Of a stretch of DNA of 64,000 bases, positions 11,001 to 21,560 are shown piece by piece. This stretch comes from Margaritifera margaritifera (lineage: Eukaryota > Mollusca > Bivalvia > Unionida > Margaritiferidae), in NCBI GenBank assembly GCA_029931535.1, contig JAQPZY010001659.1, positions 5,338,001-5,402,000 of the forward strand, given 5' to 3'. The notes under the pieces are model-generated. The model saw only the letters and a program-made list of their open reading frames with translations. It made no database searches and was not told the DNA's origin. Both the position numbers and the translations under genes were made by a program. How positions within the stretch are numbered: the first letter of the stretch is position 1; every line of letters begins with the position of its first letter.

Positions 11001-11619
11001 GTGTTGATTTGGATAAATAAAATATTTGAATAATTTTCTTATCGGTTCATATGATCATAGGTCTACTGTAAAAGGCGTTCCATGTTTAAATGATAATCCC
11101 TGAATAGCAAAGCTCACAAACTGGTGACAATATTGCTTATTTTTCTAAATACTCTAGATTTCCATTAAAGGTTACATAAATAACTGTACTTCTCCCATTA
11201 CAAGTCCATGCCTGATGACAAGTCCATCCTCTACTCTCAGTTAAGTTTGGAAAGTTTCATTATCACTTTTCAACAAGAGACCAAAGTGGGCCTGACATTG
11301 CTCACCTGTCATATATTTGTCAACAAGGTAAATGTAGTAAAAAGGCAGGTGCCTTGGGTTGAAAAACACAGATGTCAGTGTAATTTCCAGCTATTGTGTA
11401 GAAATTGGTGGTATTTGATATGTTGTCTAACTGTGTGTCTACTTAAAGTAACTTCAACTGAACTAGATGGTGCATTGGAATCTGAACGTGAAAGGTACAA
11501 GGACTCAACGTATCACATCTGGTCTGATATGGTAAGGAAGTTGTGGACAGAAAGTCATTCTCTGGTAGTCTTTTAATGTATTAGTAACAACAGCCGCTTG
11601 ATGGGAGATAACAATTTTG
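8035..11619. other. No gene recognised; G/C homopolymer patches
   Basis: AT-rich sequence without a coding signature. Visible structure is limited to a GT/G-run near 8346-8366, C-rich and G-rich patches at 10188-10206 and 10274-10314, and a T-run followed by a G-run at 10538-10560. Short open frames here (9948-10157, 10604-10816, 11208-11576) show no domain and no repeat relationship. Confidence 0.5.
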
Positions 11620-13030
11620 ATTGAGCTTGTCTTAAGAAACATTCATACCAAGTCTGATCAAAACTGGCAAGGCCATTCTAAAGAAGAAGTTGAAATAGGT
11701 TTTTCATGTTTGCTATGAATGCCACAATATTGCTAAAAGAGCCACAACATATACAAATTTGATACCAAGAAACACATGGACCTAGTCTAATCAAAACTGA
11801 CTAGCTATTATGGAGAAGTTCAACCTGGTTGTTAAGGAAGCCACATTGTTGCTACAGGAGACACCCAATATAAAATTTTGATAGTGCATGTGCTAACAAA
11901 CATTCTAAGTTTTATCAATATTGGCTCAGCTCTTCTGCAGAAGAAGCAGAAAATAGGTTTTCCATATGATTGCTATACCACTACTAGGGAAGTCATCCTG
12001 GACACAATTTTGATAGTGCATGTCTTATTAAACATTCCAACCAAATTTCAACAAAACTGGTTCAGCTGTTCAAGAGAAGAAGTTGAAACAGGTGTTCCCT
12101 TTTGGTCGATAAGGAAGCCACACTGTTGCTATGGGAGGAACCCCATAAATGTTTGATAGAGCATCTCCTAAGAAATATTCCTACAAAATTTGATAAATAT
12201 TGGCTTAACTGTTCTAGAGAAGAATTTGAAAATAGGTTTTCTATATGCTTGCAACTCAAGTCACTTTTATTAGGGAAGCCACCCTTAACAAAATTTTGAT
12301 AAAGCATGCCCCAAAGAAACACTCCCACCAAGTTTGATCAAATTTGGTTCATCCATTTTATCGACATCAAAACCTGGTTTTCCAACCAGTTGTTAAAGAA
12401 GCCACATCCTTGCTAGCAAAGCAACCCCAAGACAAAATTTTGATAGAGCATGACCTAAGAAAACATTCTGGGTAAGTTTGACTGAAATTGACTCAACCGT
12501 TCTGAAAAGAGGTTGAAAATAGTTTTTCCATATAAATGCTATGGAATCCACACCTGTGCTAGGGCAACCATCTGAGACACAATTTTGATAAAGGATATCC
12601 TAAAAAGTATTCCTACCATATTTGATCAAAACTGGCTCTGCTGTTCTCAGTTAAGTTAAAAACAGGTTTTCCAACTGGTTGCTAAAGAAGCCACTCTGTT
12701 GCCAGGGGAGCCATGCCCGATACAATTTTGATAGAGCATGCATTAAAAAATATTCTTGCTAAGTTTGATAAAAACTGACTATGCCATTCTGGAGGAGTTG
12801 AAAATCTTGTCCATTTTGGTTACTATGGAAGCCACACAATTCCTAGGGGAGCCACCCCAAACACAAGTTTCCTACAGCATGTCCTGAGGAACATTCATAC
12901 CAAGTTTGTTTCAAACTGGCTTAGCATTTTTTTCATCTGAAGTAAAAAAGAATCGCATGATGGTTGGGACACATCTGACAAAGGAACATACCATAAGCTC
13001 ACCTGGCCTTATGTCCAGGTGAGCTAAAAA
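11620..13030 (+). repeat. Family N tandem array with 3' hairpin (pearl/HINE-like)
   Basis: About eight diverged direct units of roughly 150 bp. Each has 'AAGAAGCCAC..TTGCTA..GGAG', 'AATTTTGATAGAGCATG', 'AACATTCNNACCAAGTTTGATCAAAACTGGC' and 'GTTCT..AGAAGTTGAAAATAGGTTTTCC'. The array ends in a perfect 11-bp stem at 12996-13006/13015-13025 (AGCTCACCTGG / CCAGGTGAGCT) followed by A5. Arrays of about 150-160 bp core repeats are the hallmark of bivalve pearl elements, now grouped with Helentron-derived HINEs; assignment to that group is inference. Open frames inside follow the repeat and are not genes. Confidence 0.7.
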
Positions 13031-14577
13031 CTGAACAAGGTTGTTCCCTTGGTCTTATCAAGAGAGAAATACTGCAAAGGAATGCTGATGTCATAAACTG
13101 CTGCTGGCATGTATTGCCCTGCAAGTGGATGATTCTAAGCCAGATAAATGGAAATAAAGAACCAATCTGAAAGTGAAATTAAACTACTATTTTTTCTGGA
13201 AAAGAATTTATCACATTGTCTGCTCTAACTCTTTTAGTCATCATCTCTAAAATGTACTGCATTTTCATAAGTATAACATTTATGCAAATTTAGGCAGACT
13301 TTGAAATTTGCAAAAATTCTAATTTTATACAAGAAACATAATTGTACAATATGTATATATCCAATTACTAATATGCATATATCCAATAAGTAATTGTGGA
13401 AGTTTTTTGTACTGAATAACCAATTAGTAATCATAGCAGTTTTCTACATTACTGAATTAAGTGATATTGCACAAATGTAATGACACAAAATAGAAGAGTT
13501 TGCTCTACTACCAGCAAATGATTTGGACCATAGTAGTGCAAAGCCTAAATTTGTCCCATCAAATGAAGATGACATGGAAAACCTTTCTCCCCTTACACAC
13601 AATAATTACAATGGGCTTGAATTATCCATTTATCAAGATTATTTTGAATTCTTTCAATTCATTTAGTGCTGAGCCATGTCCCAGGCGAGACATTTTAAAA
13701 CAAGTGCCTGATGGATCAATGGTTTATCACCACCTTCAAATCAACCTCACAAGCCCAGCAGAACTAAATGAGGTTCAATTACTCACACTGATGCATCTAA
13801 TATCTTTTGGCTGCTACTTTAGAAATGGTTACAACAGCAGGAAAATTCTTGTTTGCTTCAGTGCAATATTCCCAAGTGAAATTTTGTAATGTACATTGAA
13901 AATAAAGTCAGAAGCTCACTTTGATTAACCTGGTGCTCCAGTTATACAATGCAGAATAATTAATTGACTCCAGACTGGTGTTCTTGACTATCATGCAATG
14001 CTACTGTTAATTGGTACAAAAAAAGACAGCAAACCATTCCAAACTGAAACTGAATTTTGAGAAGCAGTTTTCCAGGTATCAATTATGTATGATCATAATG
14101 ATAATTTATCTACTGATTCTGCTGGTTTTCAAATCTCTGGGCTGCAAAAAATATTGAGTAGGAGGTCTAACTGTCAGTTTTCTGTGGAAAATCAAATAAA
14201 GAAAGAATCAATGATGCAAATGAATTTCAGTTTAAAGCAAAGCAAATACATCAGTTTTACAGACTTTTGTTTCACAAGGGATTTTTGTTTGATTAAGTTG
14301 CTATGGATATGTGACTTCAACCCGTAAATTTAATGACAACAAATAATGGAGCAAGAAGACTGAGTAGACTACAGGAAATTGGTGCTTAATGGGCAATTTC
14401 ATAACTCTTCCAGACTTAGTGAGCGGAAAGTTAGTCTCAGAGAGAAAGTCTGATGCAGCTGCACTTAAATATAGAAAATATTTAATGAAAACGATCTATA
14501 AAGAATTGTGGAGGAACAAGTTTGGTTTGGTTTTCTGTGGCACAGCAACACAGGAAGGAGATTTAGTACTTAGATAA
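13031..14577. other. No gene recognised; two medium open frames
   Basis: The largest open frame is 13500-13889 (+), 129 codons, with no recognisable domain. A second frame overlaps it at 13484-13660 and is acidic (PANDLDHSSAKPKFVPSNED), which looks slightly more protein-like but has no start context or splice signals that I trust. 14085-14327 and 14389-14577 are short frames without support. Confidence 0.35.
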
Positions 14578-14705
14578 TTGGTGTAAAGTGCCTTGACCTG
14601 GAACACAGCATAGTAACTGACCTGGGCTGATCCAGTGGGAGGATTCGAACCTGCACCCTTCTGGTTTCAAGTCTGGCACACTAACCGCTGTGCCACCTCA
14701 GAACT
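14578..14705 (-). mobile_element. tRNA-derived SINE
   Basis: On the minus strand the sequence opens with a tRNA-like head: box A 'TGGCACAGCGGTTAGTG' (about 14678-14694) and a perfect box B 'GGTTCGAATCC' (about 14642-14652), spaced as in a tRNA promoter, then 'GATCAGCCCAGGTCAG' and 'CAAGGCACTTTACACC'. The head does not fold as an intact tRNA with an acceptor stem, so it is a SINE and not a tRNA gene. Relatives are at 40605-40790, 50062-50255 and 51286-51420. Confidence 0.75.
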
Positions 14706-15430
14706 GTTTCCTGTATGTACAAGTGCCTTAATAAACATGGTGTCTGTCAAGAAAATGTCTGCATGTACTTAAGTAAATATATGTCATTTTCCTCACAGAT
14801 CACAAATGGTTTGACAAAGTATGATCAATCGGTAGAAGTTTTTACTTTATGAACTTACTCAATGAAAGTTCCAAAACATATCAAAACAAGCAAATTTTTT
14901 TGAATTTTTGTCCCCTGCCTACCATGGTGGGGTCACCATGCCCTATCTCAAAATTACAGAGTGAAAGGGACATTAAGATGGAAAACTTAAAATATTAAGC
15001 TGTAACCAGAACCTTGAGGATAACACCTCCAAGGAGGTATACAACACTGGTTCAAGTGACGATGTTTAAGTATACAACGTTTCACTAAAACAGCTGTAAA
15101 ACTTATAAATATTGAGCCCTGACCTTGACCTTAACGATATGATCCAACCCCCAACCCCCACCCCCACCCCCAATGTGGAGTGTGACACACCTATTTGAGA
15201 TCATGTAAAAGTATCCTAAGTTTCATCCCTTAATCTCAAACAGGTTTAAAGTTACAGAACAGAAGAGAAAGGGTTATGGAAACTAAAAATACTGAGCCAT
15301 GATCTTGACCTTCAAGATATAATGCAAAATGTGATATGCAACAAACCCAAGTTTCATTGCTTAATCTCTAATGAATCACAAATGGCTTTAAAGTTAAACC
15401 GTGAAAGGAAAAGTGTCATGAAAAACTGAC
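14706..15430 (+). repeat. Family M tandem repeat, about 3-4 units
   Basis: Diverged direct units of roughly 160 bp from about 14800, each with 'CACAAATGGTTT', 'AAGTTTCATNNCTTAATC', 'AGTGAAAGGGNCAT', 'ATACTGAGCCNTGACCTTGACCTT'. A (CCCCCA)n run lies at 15147-15173. It resembles the other 150-bp-class arrays of the window in style but not in sequence. No hairpin end was found. Confidence 0.55.
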
Positions 15431-16499
15431 ACTAGAGCTGAAATGAATAACCAGATATTCGAATCTGAATACTTTTTTGTGAATACTCAAACTGAAAATT
15501 GGTATTTGAATATTTATTTGTTGCCTAGCCAGTTTGGTAGCATATTTACAACAAACAAGGTGAAATGTAAACTACCCAATGCTGAATTAGTTTACAAAGG
15601 AACAACTTCAGACCTGCAAAATCACTTGAAATTCAAATTCCAACTCACAAGGTAATCATAATGTCAAAATTCTGAATAGTCACATTGCTCATAACATTGC
15701 CATTTCTATTCAGGTACTCCTGAAACTATAACATATAATACAGCAAGTTGATAAAGAACATGGTATAAAATAGGGGTCATATCAAGTCAATAAAACCTTT
15801 ACATATCAATCCACTAGAGCTCAAACAAATTTGTAAAATGCTGTTACACATTCATTTTGACAGAAGCAGTTGTTGTAAATCCGGCATACCATTACCACCC
15901 ACACACCCCTATTATCTTACCCTGGATAGTTAACCCCAATATATTTCCACCTTTGGTCTTTTATTCAAGTTCTGAAGTTATTATAGAGCAGTGGAAATAC
16001 CAATATGCTTAAAATCTGAAACTATCCATTTCTTTATTTTCTTTAAAGTCAGTAAAGCTGACATCAGCTTTGTATCACTAAGATGTATATGGGCCAATTG
16101 ACATGACTTTGGAACAAAACAATTTAAATTGTTGGGTCAAGGAGTTTGCCATTATAATAAAACTTGCTACACTCTGTTTCAGCTATGCATTAGTACAAAG
16201 CTATAGTCATCAGCATATATTTACATTTGTGCTGGGATTTTTTCACTTTTTATTTCTTATACCTTCTTGAAAATGACTTAAACTGTTTGTTGGGAATCAC
16301 TCTTTACCCATAAAGTAGAATGGTCTAATCCCAAACTTAGTTGAGGCCTGGAACTAGTTTCCTGGTACCTGGCCCTGACTGAGATTACATTATACTATTT
16401 ACAAAAGCCCCCAAGACCGTTTCACACCTACTGCAGTGTAAATCTTACCTATATGATGAGGTCAATATCCGTGTATGGCTTTCACTTAAAACAATTACT
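15431..16499. other. No gene recognised
   Basis: AT-rich unique-looking sequence. The 70-codon frame at 15443-15655 has no recognisable domain. Confidence 0.5.
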
Positions 16500-16720
16500 A
16501 TCGTAAATACTCGCATATAGGCTGGGTCCAAATGCAAACAACATAGACCCTGATCTGCCATAGTATAATGTGCCAACAGATCAGGGTCTATGTTGCTTGT
16601 TCTACTGATTAGTCCTTACAAACTGCAAAAACCCAGATCTGCTGGCGCATTATGGGACGGCAGATCTGGGTCTATGCAGTTTGCAGTTGGTATGGGCTTA
16701 TACATGAGTATATATCGTAA
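16500..16720. mobile_element. Double-hairpin MITE, copy 1
   Basis: A 220-bp element with short inverted ends (TAAATACTCGCATATAGGC ... GGGCTTATACATGAGTATAT). Two consecutive hairpins fill the interior: arms 16541-16558/16575-16594 ('ACATAGACCCTGATCTGCC') and arms 16624-16643/16659-16678 ('ACCCAGATCTGCTGGC' type). A 'GTTCTACTGATTAGTCCTTA' spacer joins them. No coding capacity, so a non-autonomous element; the superfamily is not determined. Other copies: 31426-31648, 32045-32240, 38188-38410, 56494-56715; fragments at 37853-37955 and 40385-40440. Confidence 0.75.
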
Positions 16721-16724
16721 TCAA

Positions 16725-17115
16725 GTTTGAATACGAGTTTCTTATGGCTTAGCCAAAACTGACAATGTCCAACTTGGGCATTTTATTGGGCATATATGTC
16801 AAATTTCTGAGGTTGCAAGCAACATATCCAAATTTGACCAATCCAAGCGACTTTGATTGTGAACAATCACCTCACAGAGAAATTTTTGTGACAGTCCCCA
16901 CATTTAACTCAACAAATAACCAACTCTGACCTTCTTTACTTATAGTCCATCTTCTGCACTAAATGATCATTTATGGTCATAATTTGTTTGAAGATAAAGA
17001 ACAAATTTAACAACTACATTCATTTGATTTTCAATATGAATCCTCAAAAAACTTACTCAAAACCCCTCAAATGTTATTGAATTGGTCAAGATACCCGAGT
17101 TCACAATGTTGTCAA
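16725..17115 (+). repeat. Interspersed repeat O, copy 1
   Basis: About 390 bp that match 39020-39430 in inverted orientation. Shared blocks are 'TATCCAAATTT', 'GATTGTGANCAA', 'CCACATTTAACTNAAC', 'CTACATTCATTTGATTTT' and 'AATCCTCAA'. No ORF or tandem structure; type of repeat unknown. Confidence 0.65.
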
Positions 17116-17816
17116 TGTGGCCTGTGGGGGTGGGGGTGGGGGTGGGGGTGGGGTGGAGGAATGTCCATAAGTAACAAAGTTGACAAAGAAAAGAAAATAT
17201 ACATGTACTTGATAGCATTTTAACTTCAACGAATTCTAAATCCTATCTGAACACATTCAATGAATATTCAAATAGGAACATTTTGGAAATCGTTACCAAA
17301 TCAAGAATATAGAGAAATTATGGCACGAGTAACAAGAAGCAACACATGGAGAAGATGCTTGGCAGTTTGGCAAATGGCATTTCAGCATCAACTTTGTGAC
17401 ACACTGATGATCACTAAAGAGTCTTTAGGGGATCTCAGTTTTTGAAAAATGAACTGGCAAAATAAAACTGTTTACTTCCATCAGTCACCACTGCTGTATG
17501 CCATTTTTGTTGATCTCATTTCAAATCTGGCTATATCGCCAATCTGTCCCATCAACTTCCAGTGCAGGATATAAAAGTTCTGATGCTATTGAGGTACATG
17601 TAGTATGAAACACTTTTTTTTCTGAAACCATGTATGCCTGCTGATTAAAAAATGAACAGTGATGCATATAACTATTATCTCCAACCATAAAAGAGTATTT
17701 TCTAAAATAATACAAGTACTGTGAATGGTACATTATATGCCTGCCCTGCATTTAAAAGACCTCTACGCAGACACTTGTAGGGCATGGTTGAATCTGGATA
17801 TTACCGACCAATGTGT
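17116..17816. other. (GGGGGT)n run, otherwise no gene
   Basis: A G-rich (GGGGGT)n tract at 17127-17153 is followed by AT-rich sequence. Short frames at 17260-17445 (+) and 17521-17751 (-) lack any recognisable domain. Confidence 0.5.
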
Positions 17817-18186
17817 CTCAATGACCTGGACCCCATTCAAGGTATGCAGACTAGAACTAAAGTTACTGTGCAGAAACCATTACTTTTTTTATTACACTTA
17901 TTATGGACTCTAGAGAGCCTAGAATCTATACATTTCTATCTTAACTTAATCGCAAGCCATCCACAAAATTTGGTCAAAGAACTTGTTCCAGAACAAAATT
18001 TATTATGCAAAACCATATTTTTCTTTGAATCACAATGATCTTTGACCTTTTGACCCCAAAATTAACAGGCCTCTAATATACCTCTTACATCCCCAAAATC
18101 AATAGGCTTTTCTTCTTACCCAATGTGCAAGTCATCTAAAACCTTTGGTGAAGGTACATGGTCAAGAACTGAAATGTTTGTGCATA
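17817..18186 (+). repeat. Family J repeat, left part, interrupted by DIRS D
   Basis: Two to three J units ('GCAAGCCATCCACAAAATTTGG', 'CAATGATCTTTGACCTTTTGACC'). The last unit stops at 'GTGCATA' (18186) and its expected continuation, 'TTTTTCTTCTTTCAGTCACAG', resumes at 30467 after DIRS D. This gives an independent reading of D's boundaries. Confidence 0.7.
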
Positions 18187-18395
18187 ATGTAGTTTGGGTG
18201 TGTGTGTGTGTGTGTGTGTAAAAACTCATTTTAAAAATGTAATACCAACCTGCCACTACTGCCTTGCTTACCTTCCAAAATGCTAAGTCCTCTTGTCCAA
18301 GTTCAAAATTCCAACCTCCCATTATATGGAATATTCTAGAGATCTAGAACAGAGAGAACCCAGAACCAGTCTGACTACCATGTCATCTGCTCATA
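18187..18395 (-). repeat. DIRS D inverted terminal repeat (3' end) with (TG)n
   Basis: 18241-18395 matches the reverse complement of 30296-30445 ('CAGAGAGAACCCA', 'TCCAACCT', 'TCCATATAAT' type blocks). The G-tract found at this end in copies A, B and C is replaced by a (TG)n run (about 18196-18220), so a microsatellite has grown out of the terminal G-run. Confidence 0.8.
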
Positions 18396-18469
18396 CAGTA
18401 TACTCTTCCTCTTTCACTCAGATCCAGACTCCGCTTGGACTATCAAAGCGGGGTGGGAGAAGGGAATCT

Positions 18470-18575
18470 TGCAATAGTGACAGGTAAGTATTACATTATC
18501 AAAATTAGTTTTATCCCCCAAAAAACTACATTTTAATAGCAGTAATACAAGACCTGTCACTATTGCCATGCTGAA
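18470..18575 (-). repeat. DIRS D internal complementary region
   Basis: Inverted copy of both element ends joined at 'CCCCCAAAAAACTACATTTT' (18515-18534): the left half is complementary to 18220-18255 and the right half to 30425-30464. Same arrangement as in copies A, B and C. Confidence 0.8.
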
Positions 18576-18594
18576 TTTGCCTGTTGAGAAGGAG

Positions 18595-18725
18595 GCTGAA
18601 GGCCTAAAAAAGCCTGGTATAAAATTAGTATACTGACCCTTACAGTAGGGCTGTCCACTAATGCACTACTGCAAGTTGGAAGTAGACTGGGCCACTTTTG
18701 TGCCATAAATATTGGGCTGAAAGAA
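18595..18725 (-). pseudogene. DIRS D tyrosine recombinase, C-terminal remnant
   Basis: On the minus strand a decayed frame reads like the YR C-terminus (LFSAQYLWHKSG aligned to IFSLGPIIAAQH of copy A). In-frame stops and divergence show it is dead. The Tyr and box II parts are not present; sequence homologous to DIRS stops where LINE P begins. Confidence 0.5.
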
Positions 18726-18739
18726 AAAAGAAGGTTCCT

Positions 18740-19128
18740 ACCATGATTTCATGAAAGACATTCATGCCAGACTACACTAAAGAGAATGGTGGATGATTGG
18801 TTAACAGCAATTGATCAAGGTAACCTGGTAGGTACAGAGTTTCTTGACCTTACAAAGGCTTTTGACCTTTTTAATCATAAAATCCTACTGGAAAAACTCA
18901 GCATATATCAAGTTAACCATGAAAGTTTAACTTTTTTTCAATCCTATCTTAAAGTCAATCAACAACAAGTTTTTATTTTAAATAAGCTTTCAGATAAGAA
19001 ACTCATAAAGTCCGACATTCCACAAGGATCAGTTCTTGTACCCATTACTCTTTCTGCTGTACATCAATAATTTACCATATCACATTGAGCTATCCACCAA
19101 CAACATGTTCACAGATGACACAACATTA
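18740..19128 (+). pseudogene. LINE P reverse transcriptase, palm part (broken)
   Basis: The 94-codon frame at 18786-19070 shows RT motif A (LDLTKAFD, catalytic Asp) and motif B (IPQGSVLVP, family consensus PQGSxLGP). After a +1 shift near 19055 the next frame reads FLLYINNLPYH and then motif C as FTDDTTLY, where the family usually has YADD; both catalytic Asp are kept. The 5' side before 18786 carries a decayed match to the conserved 'GF..G.SC' region. The frame is cut by the Tigger insertion at 19131 and resumes at 20776. Confidence 0.82.
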
Positions 19129-19309
19129 TACAGTAAAACCCATCTTGAGCAACCTCTGCTATGAGCAACCACCTGTCATTAACAACCACAATCATAATGT
19201 ACTGATCAATTTTATTATATAAACACAATGTTGTGACCGACCACCTGCAGAATGCGACCAGCGACCAGGATTTCTTGGCAAAATATGCATTTTGACACTG
19301 CTAAGAACA

Positions 19310-19825
19310 ACTGCCTCACAAAAACAGAGATAAACACCACTGACCTTTATTTAATCCTTTGTAACCACAACCGCTTAAAAAGTAAAGACTGTTATAAACA
19401 AAATCATAGCAAAAACAAATTAGGCTGGCTACTGGTTTCTTAAATTTTACAGGTCATGCATGCAGTGTCATATGTTATAGATTGTAAATCAGACTAGAGA
19501 ACATGCAGATTGTTCATTTCGAATTACCTTGGCTATTTCTGCGAGACTAAAGTATGATCCATAGAATTGACTGCAAAGTTGCAAATGGCAGATTGTTCTA
19601 AAATAACACTGCAATCATCAACCCCATCGTGAAAAATGAGACAAACACCACTCACCTTTTTTTAATCCTTTGTAACAACAATTGCTTAAAAAGTTCAGAC
19701 TGTTCTAAAGAAAAACAAAACAAAAAAAAATTAGATTGGCCAAAGGTTTCCCAAATTTACAGGTCATGCATGTAGTGTCCTTTGTTAAAGACTGTAAACC
19801 CAACTAAAGTACATGTCACTAACAG
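19310..19825 (+). repeat. Internal direct duplication within the Tigger element
   Basis: About 19310-19510 and 19630-19825 are related copies sharing 'AACACCACTNACCTTTNTTTAATCC', 'GCTTAAAAAGT' and 'TTACAGGTCATGCATG'. The spacing is near 320 bp. Confidence 0.7.
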
Positions 19826-20294
19826 CCATTGTAGTGCCGAAGTCAATGTAGCAGTCACATACATTGTTTGTCTTTGGAGTTAATCCGTAATGCCTTGGTT
19901 GAGTGAGGTCTTTGCTTTGTCTTTAACACCAGTAAGTGAGAATCGTTTGTGGATTCGATTGTCATTGTTAAATGATTGTGTTTTTTGTTGCCTTTTTATG
20001 TTATAGTGATTACAGCCCACACGCCAAGCCATTATCTGTTGACCTTAGTGCAGCCAATTACCACTTTGTTTATAGAGTTAATCCCTTTATGTCATCACTG
20101 AATTAGGCCTCTGACTTTTGTCTCTAAATAAATTTATTCTGTTTCAGGATGAGTTAATTAGGTCTTTATATGACATTCATTGGTATGTATACATAGTATA
20201 TGTATTCCGTATTTCCCAAAAGCCTGATCAAAACTGATATAGTCGTTATTACAATAGATTACCGATACTGTTAACACCTAGCACCTTAATAACA

Positions 20295-20417
20295 ATGGCA
20301 GAACCTCCAATGAAAAAGAGACAAAATCTAACACTGGAGGAAAGAATTAATGTAATTGAAAGAAGTGAACAAGGGGAGACTGCTCGCAAAATAACAACCA
20401 GTTTAAACATCGGTTAA
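20295..20417 (+). pseudogene. Tigger/pogo transposase N-terminus (CENP-B-like HTH), truncated
   Basis: Opens at an ATG and encodes 40 residues before a TAA. Residues 6-40 match the CENP-B N-terminal helix-turn-helix of pogo/Tigger transposases: MKKRQNLTLEERINVIERSE followed by GETARKI and SLNIG. In the family this domain binds the terminal inverted repeats. Just past the stop, another frame continues with the typical 'VQSVIK' reading, so the stop is a recent-type lesion. The rest of the transposase is absent. Confidence 0.8.
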
Positions 20418-20775
20418 AACTCAAATTCAGAGTGTTATAAAAGACAGGGAGTCATTTAGAAACAAATTCATATGCTAATACATGTACATGCGATCTTCAA
20501 ATATAAATGTGAGTCATGTTTAATGATAGATGTATATCTTTATTGCCATATAAAATTATTTTCCAATGAAAACATGCAATATTTTAACAAGAACTATGAA
20601 CAAAGAATACAATAAATGTACAGTGATTATGTTTTTTTTTCCATTCTTAAACAGTGCTGAATTTCAACCATGGAAACTGGTCCTTTTGTACAAACCTGTT
20701 ATGAGAGACCACCTGTCTTGAGAGGCCACTTTTTGTTGGCAGAACAGGCAGTCTCTTAAGACAGGTTTTACTGTA

Positions 20776-21560
20776 CGACATTGAATCAACTGGCTATGAC
20801 CGGAGCACTAAATTCAATTAGAATTTAATTAAAGTAACTGGTGTGAGCACAATGGTATGGAGATAAATGCAGCAAAGTAAAAAGCCATGATCATAGGTAG
20901 TCGAGCCAAAATAAAAGCTGAGAAAGATGACTTCAAAGTAATGCTAAAAGGAATAGATATAAAACAGTCTGAAAATGAAAAACTACTTGGCGTTATGATA
21001 GACAATATCTTGTGCTGAAAAATGCAAGTTGATAAGGTCATTAAAAAAGTAAACTCACTGCTTTATCTCTTGAACAGAAGAAAATCATGTCTCTCTCAAG
21101 AACAGAGAAATATATTCTACAATGCCTACATCATGCCACATCTAGAATATTGCTGTTCTACATGGGGTAATAGTGATACAGAAATCAAGAAATACTACTG
21201 AAATTTCAAAAAAGAGCAGCTCGAGTTATTCTTGATGCTGATTTAGATACACCATCAACAAATCTTTTTCAAACAATTAAGTGGCTTCCATTTCAACATT
21301 GAACTCAGCTTCAAAAAGATTTACTAGTCTAGTTTACTAGCTCCTGATTATCTTCAATGTAATTCTAAATTTGTGGAAAATGTACACATGTATGAACTAT
21401 GATCCATCTCAAACAACAATTTATATTTACTTAAACCAAATTCAGTGTTTTATAAAAAGAGTTTTGCTTTTTCTGGAGCTAAACTATGGAATTCCATTCC
21501 ACCCTATATAAGGTCAGCTGACTCATCCCTAGATTTTAAGAATCTTCTTATTCAACATTT
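20776..21560 (+). pseudogene. LINE P ORF2 C-terminal part (broken)
   Basis: Continuation of the RT frame after the Tigger insertion. It shows the post-catalytic RT region (NGMEINAAK, then KLLGVMIDN), a thumb-like segment (KKVNSLLYLLNRRKSCLS), the conserved 'MPHLEYCCSTWGN' and 'LKFQKRAARVILDA' blocks and, near the end, 'AKLWNSIPPYIRSA', all typical of the CR1/L2/Jockey-like LINE ORF2 tail. At least five in-frame stops or shifts are present. No RNase H domain is seen, unlike family R. Confidence 0.78.

Larger units (their letters stand above)
19131..20773 (+). mobile_element. Tigger/pogo DNA transposon, internally deleted
   Basis: The ends are inverted: 'CAGTAAAACC' at 19131 and 'GGTTTTACTG' ending at 20773, with related bases beyond ('TTGAGCAACC' type against 'GAGACCACCTGTCTTGAGAG'). 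TA dinucleotides flank both sides (19129-19130, 20774-20775), the target duplication of the Tc1/mariner-pogo superfamily. Inside is a 40-codon remnant of the CENP-B-type DNA-binding domain (20295-20417), but no DDE domain. A 200-bp segment is duplicated (about 19310-19510 and 19630-19825). Strand is set by the transposase remnant. Confidence 0.85.

Noticed and set aside
13500..13889. 129-codon plus-strand open frame
   Set aside because: Largest frame outside repeats, but composition is that of AT-rich non-coding DNA, no domain recognised, and an overlapping frame is equally open. Not called a gene.
14578..14705. tRNA gene (good box A and box B)
   Set aside because: No acceptor stem or anticodon arm closes around the boxes, and the sequence continues into a body shared with other copies. 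It is a SINE.
18116..18322. 68-codon minus-strand frame with His-Thr repeats
   Set aside because: The repeat is the (TG)n microsatellite at the end of DIRS D read in one frame.
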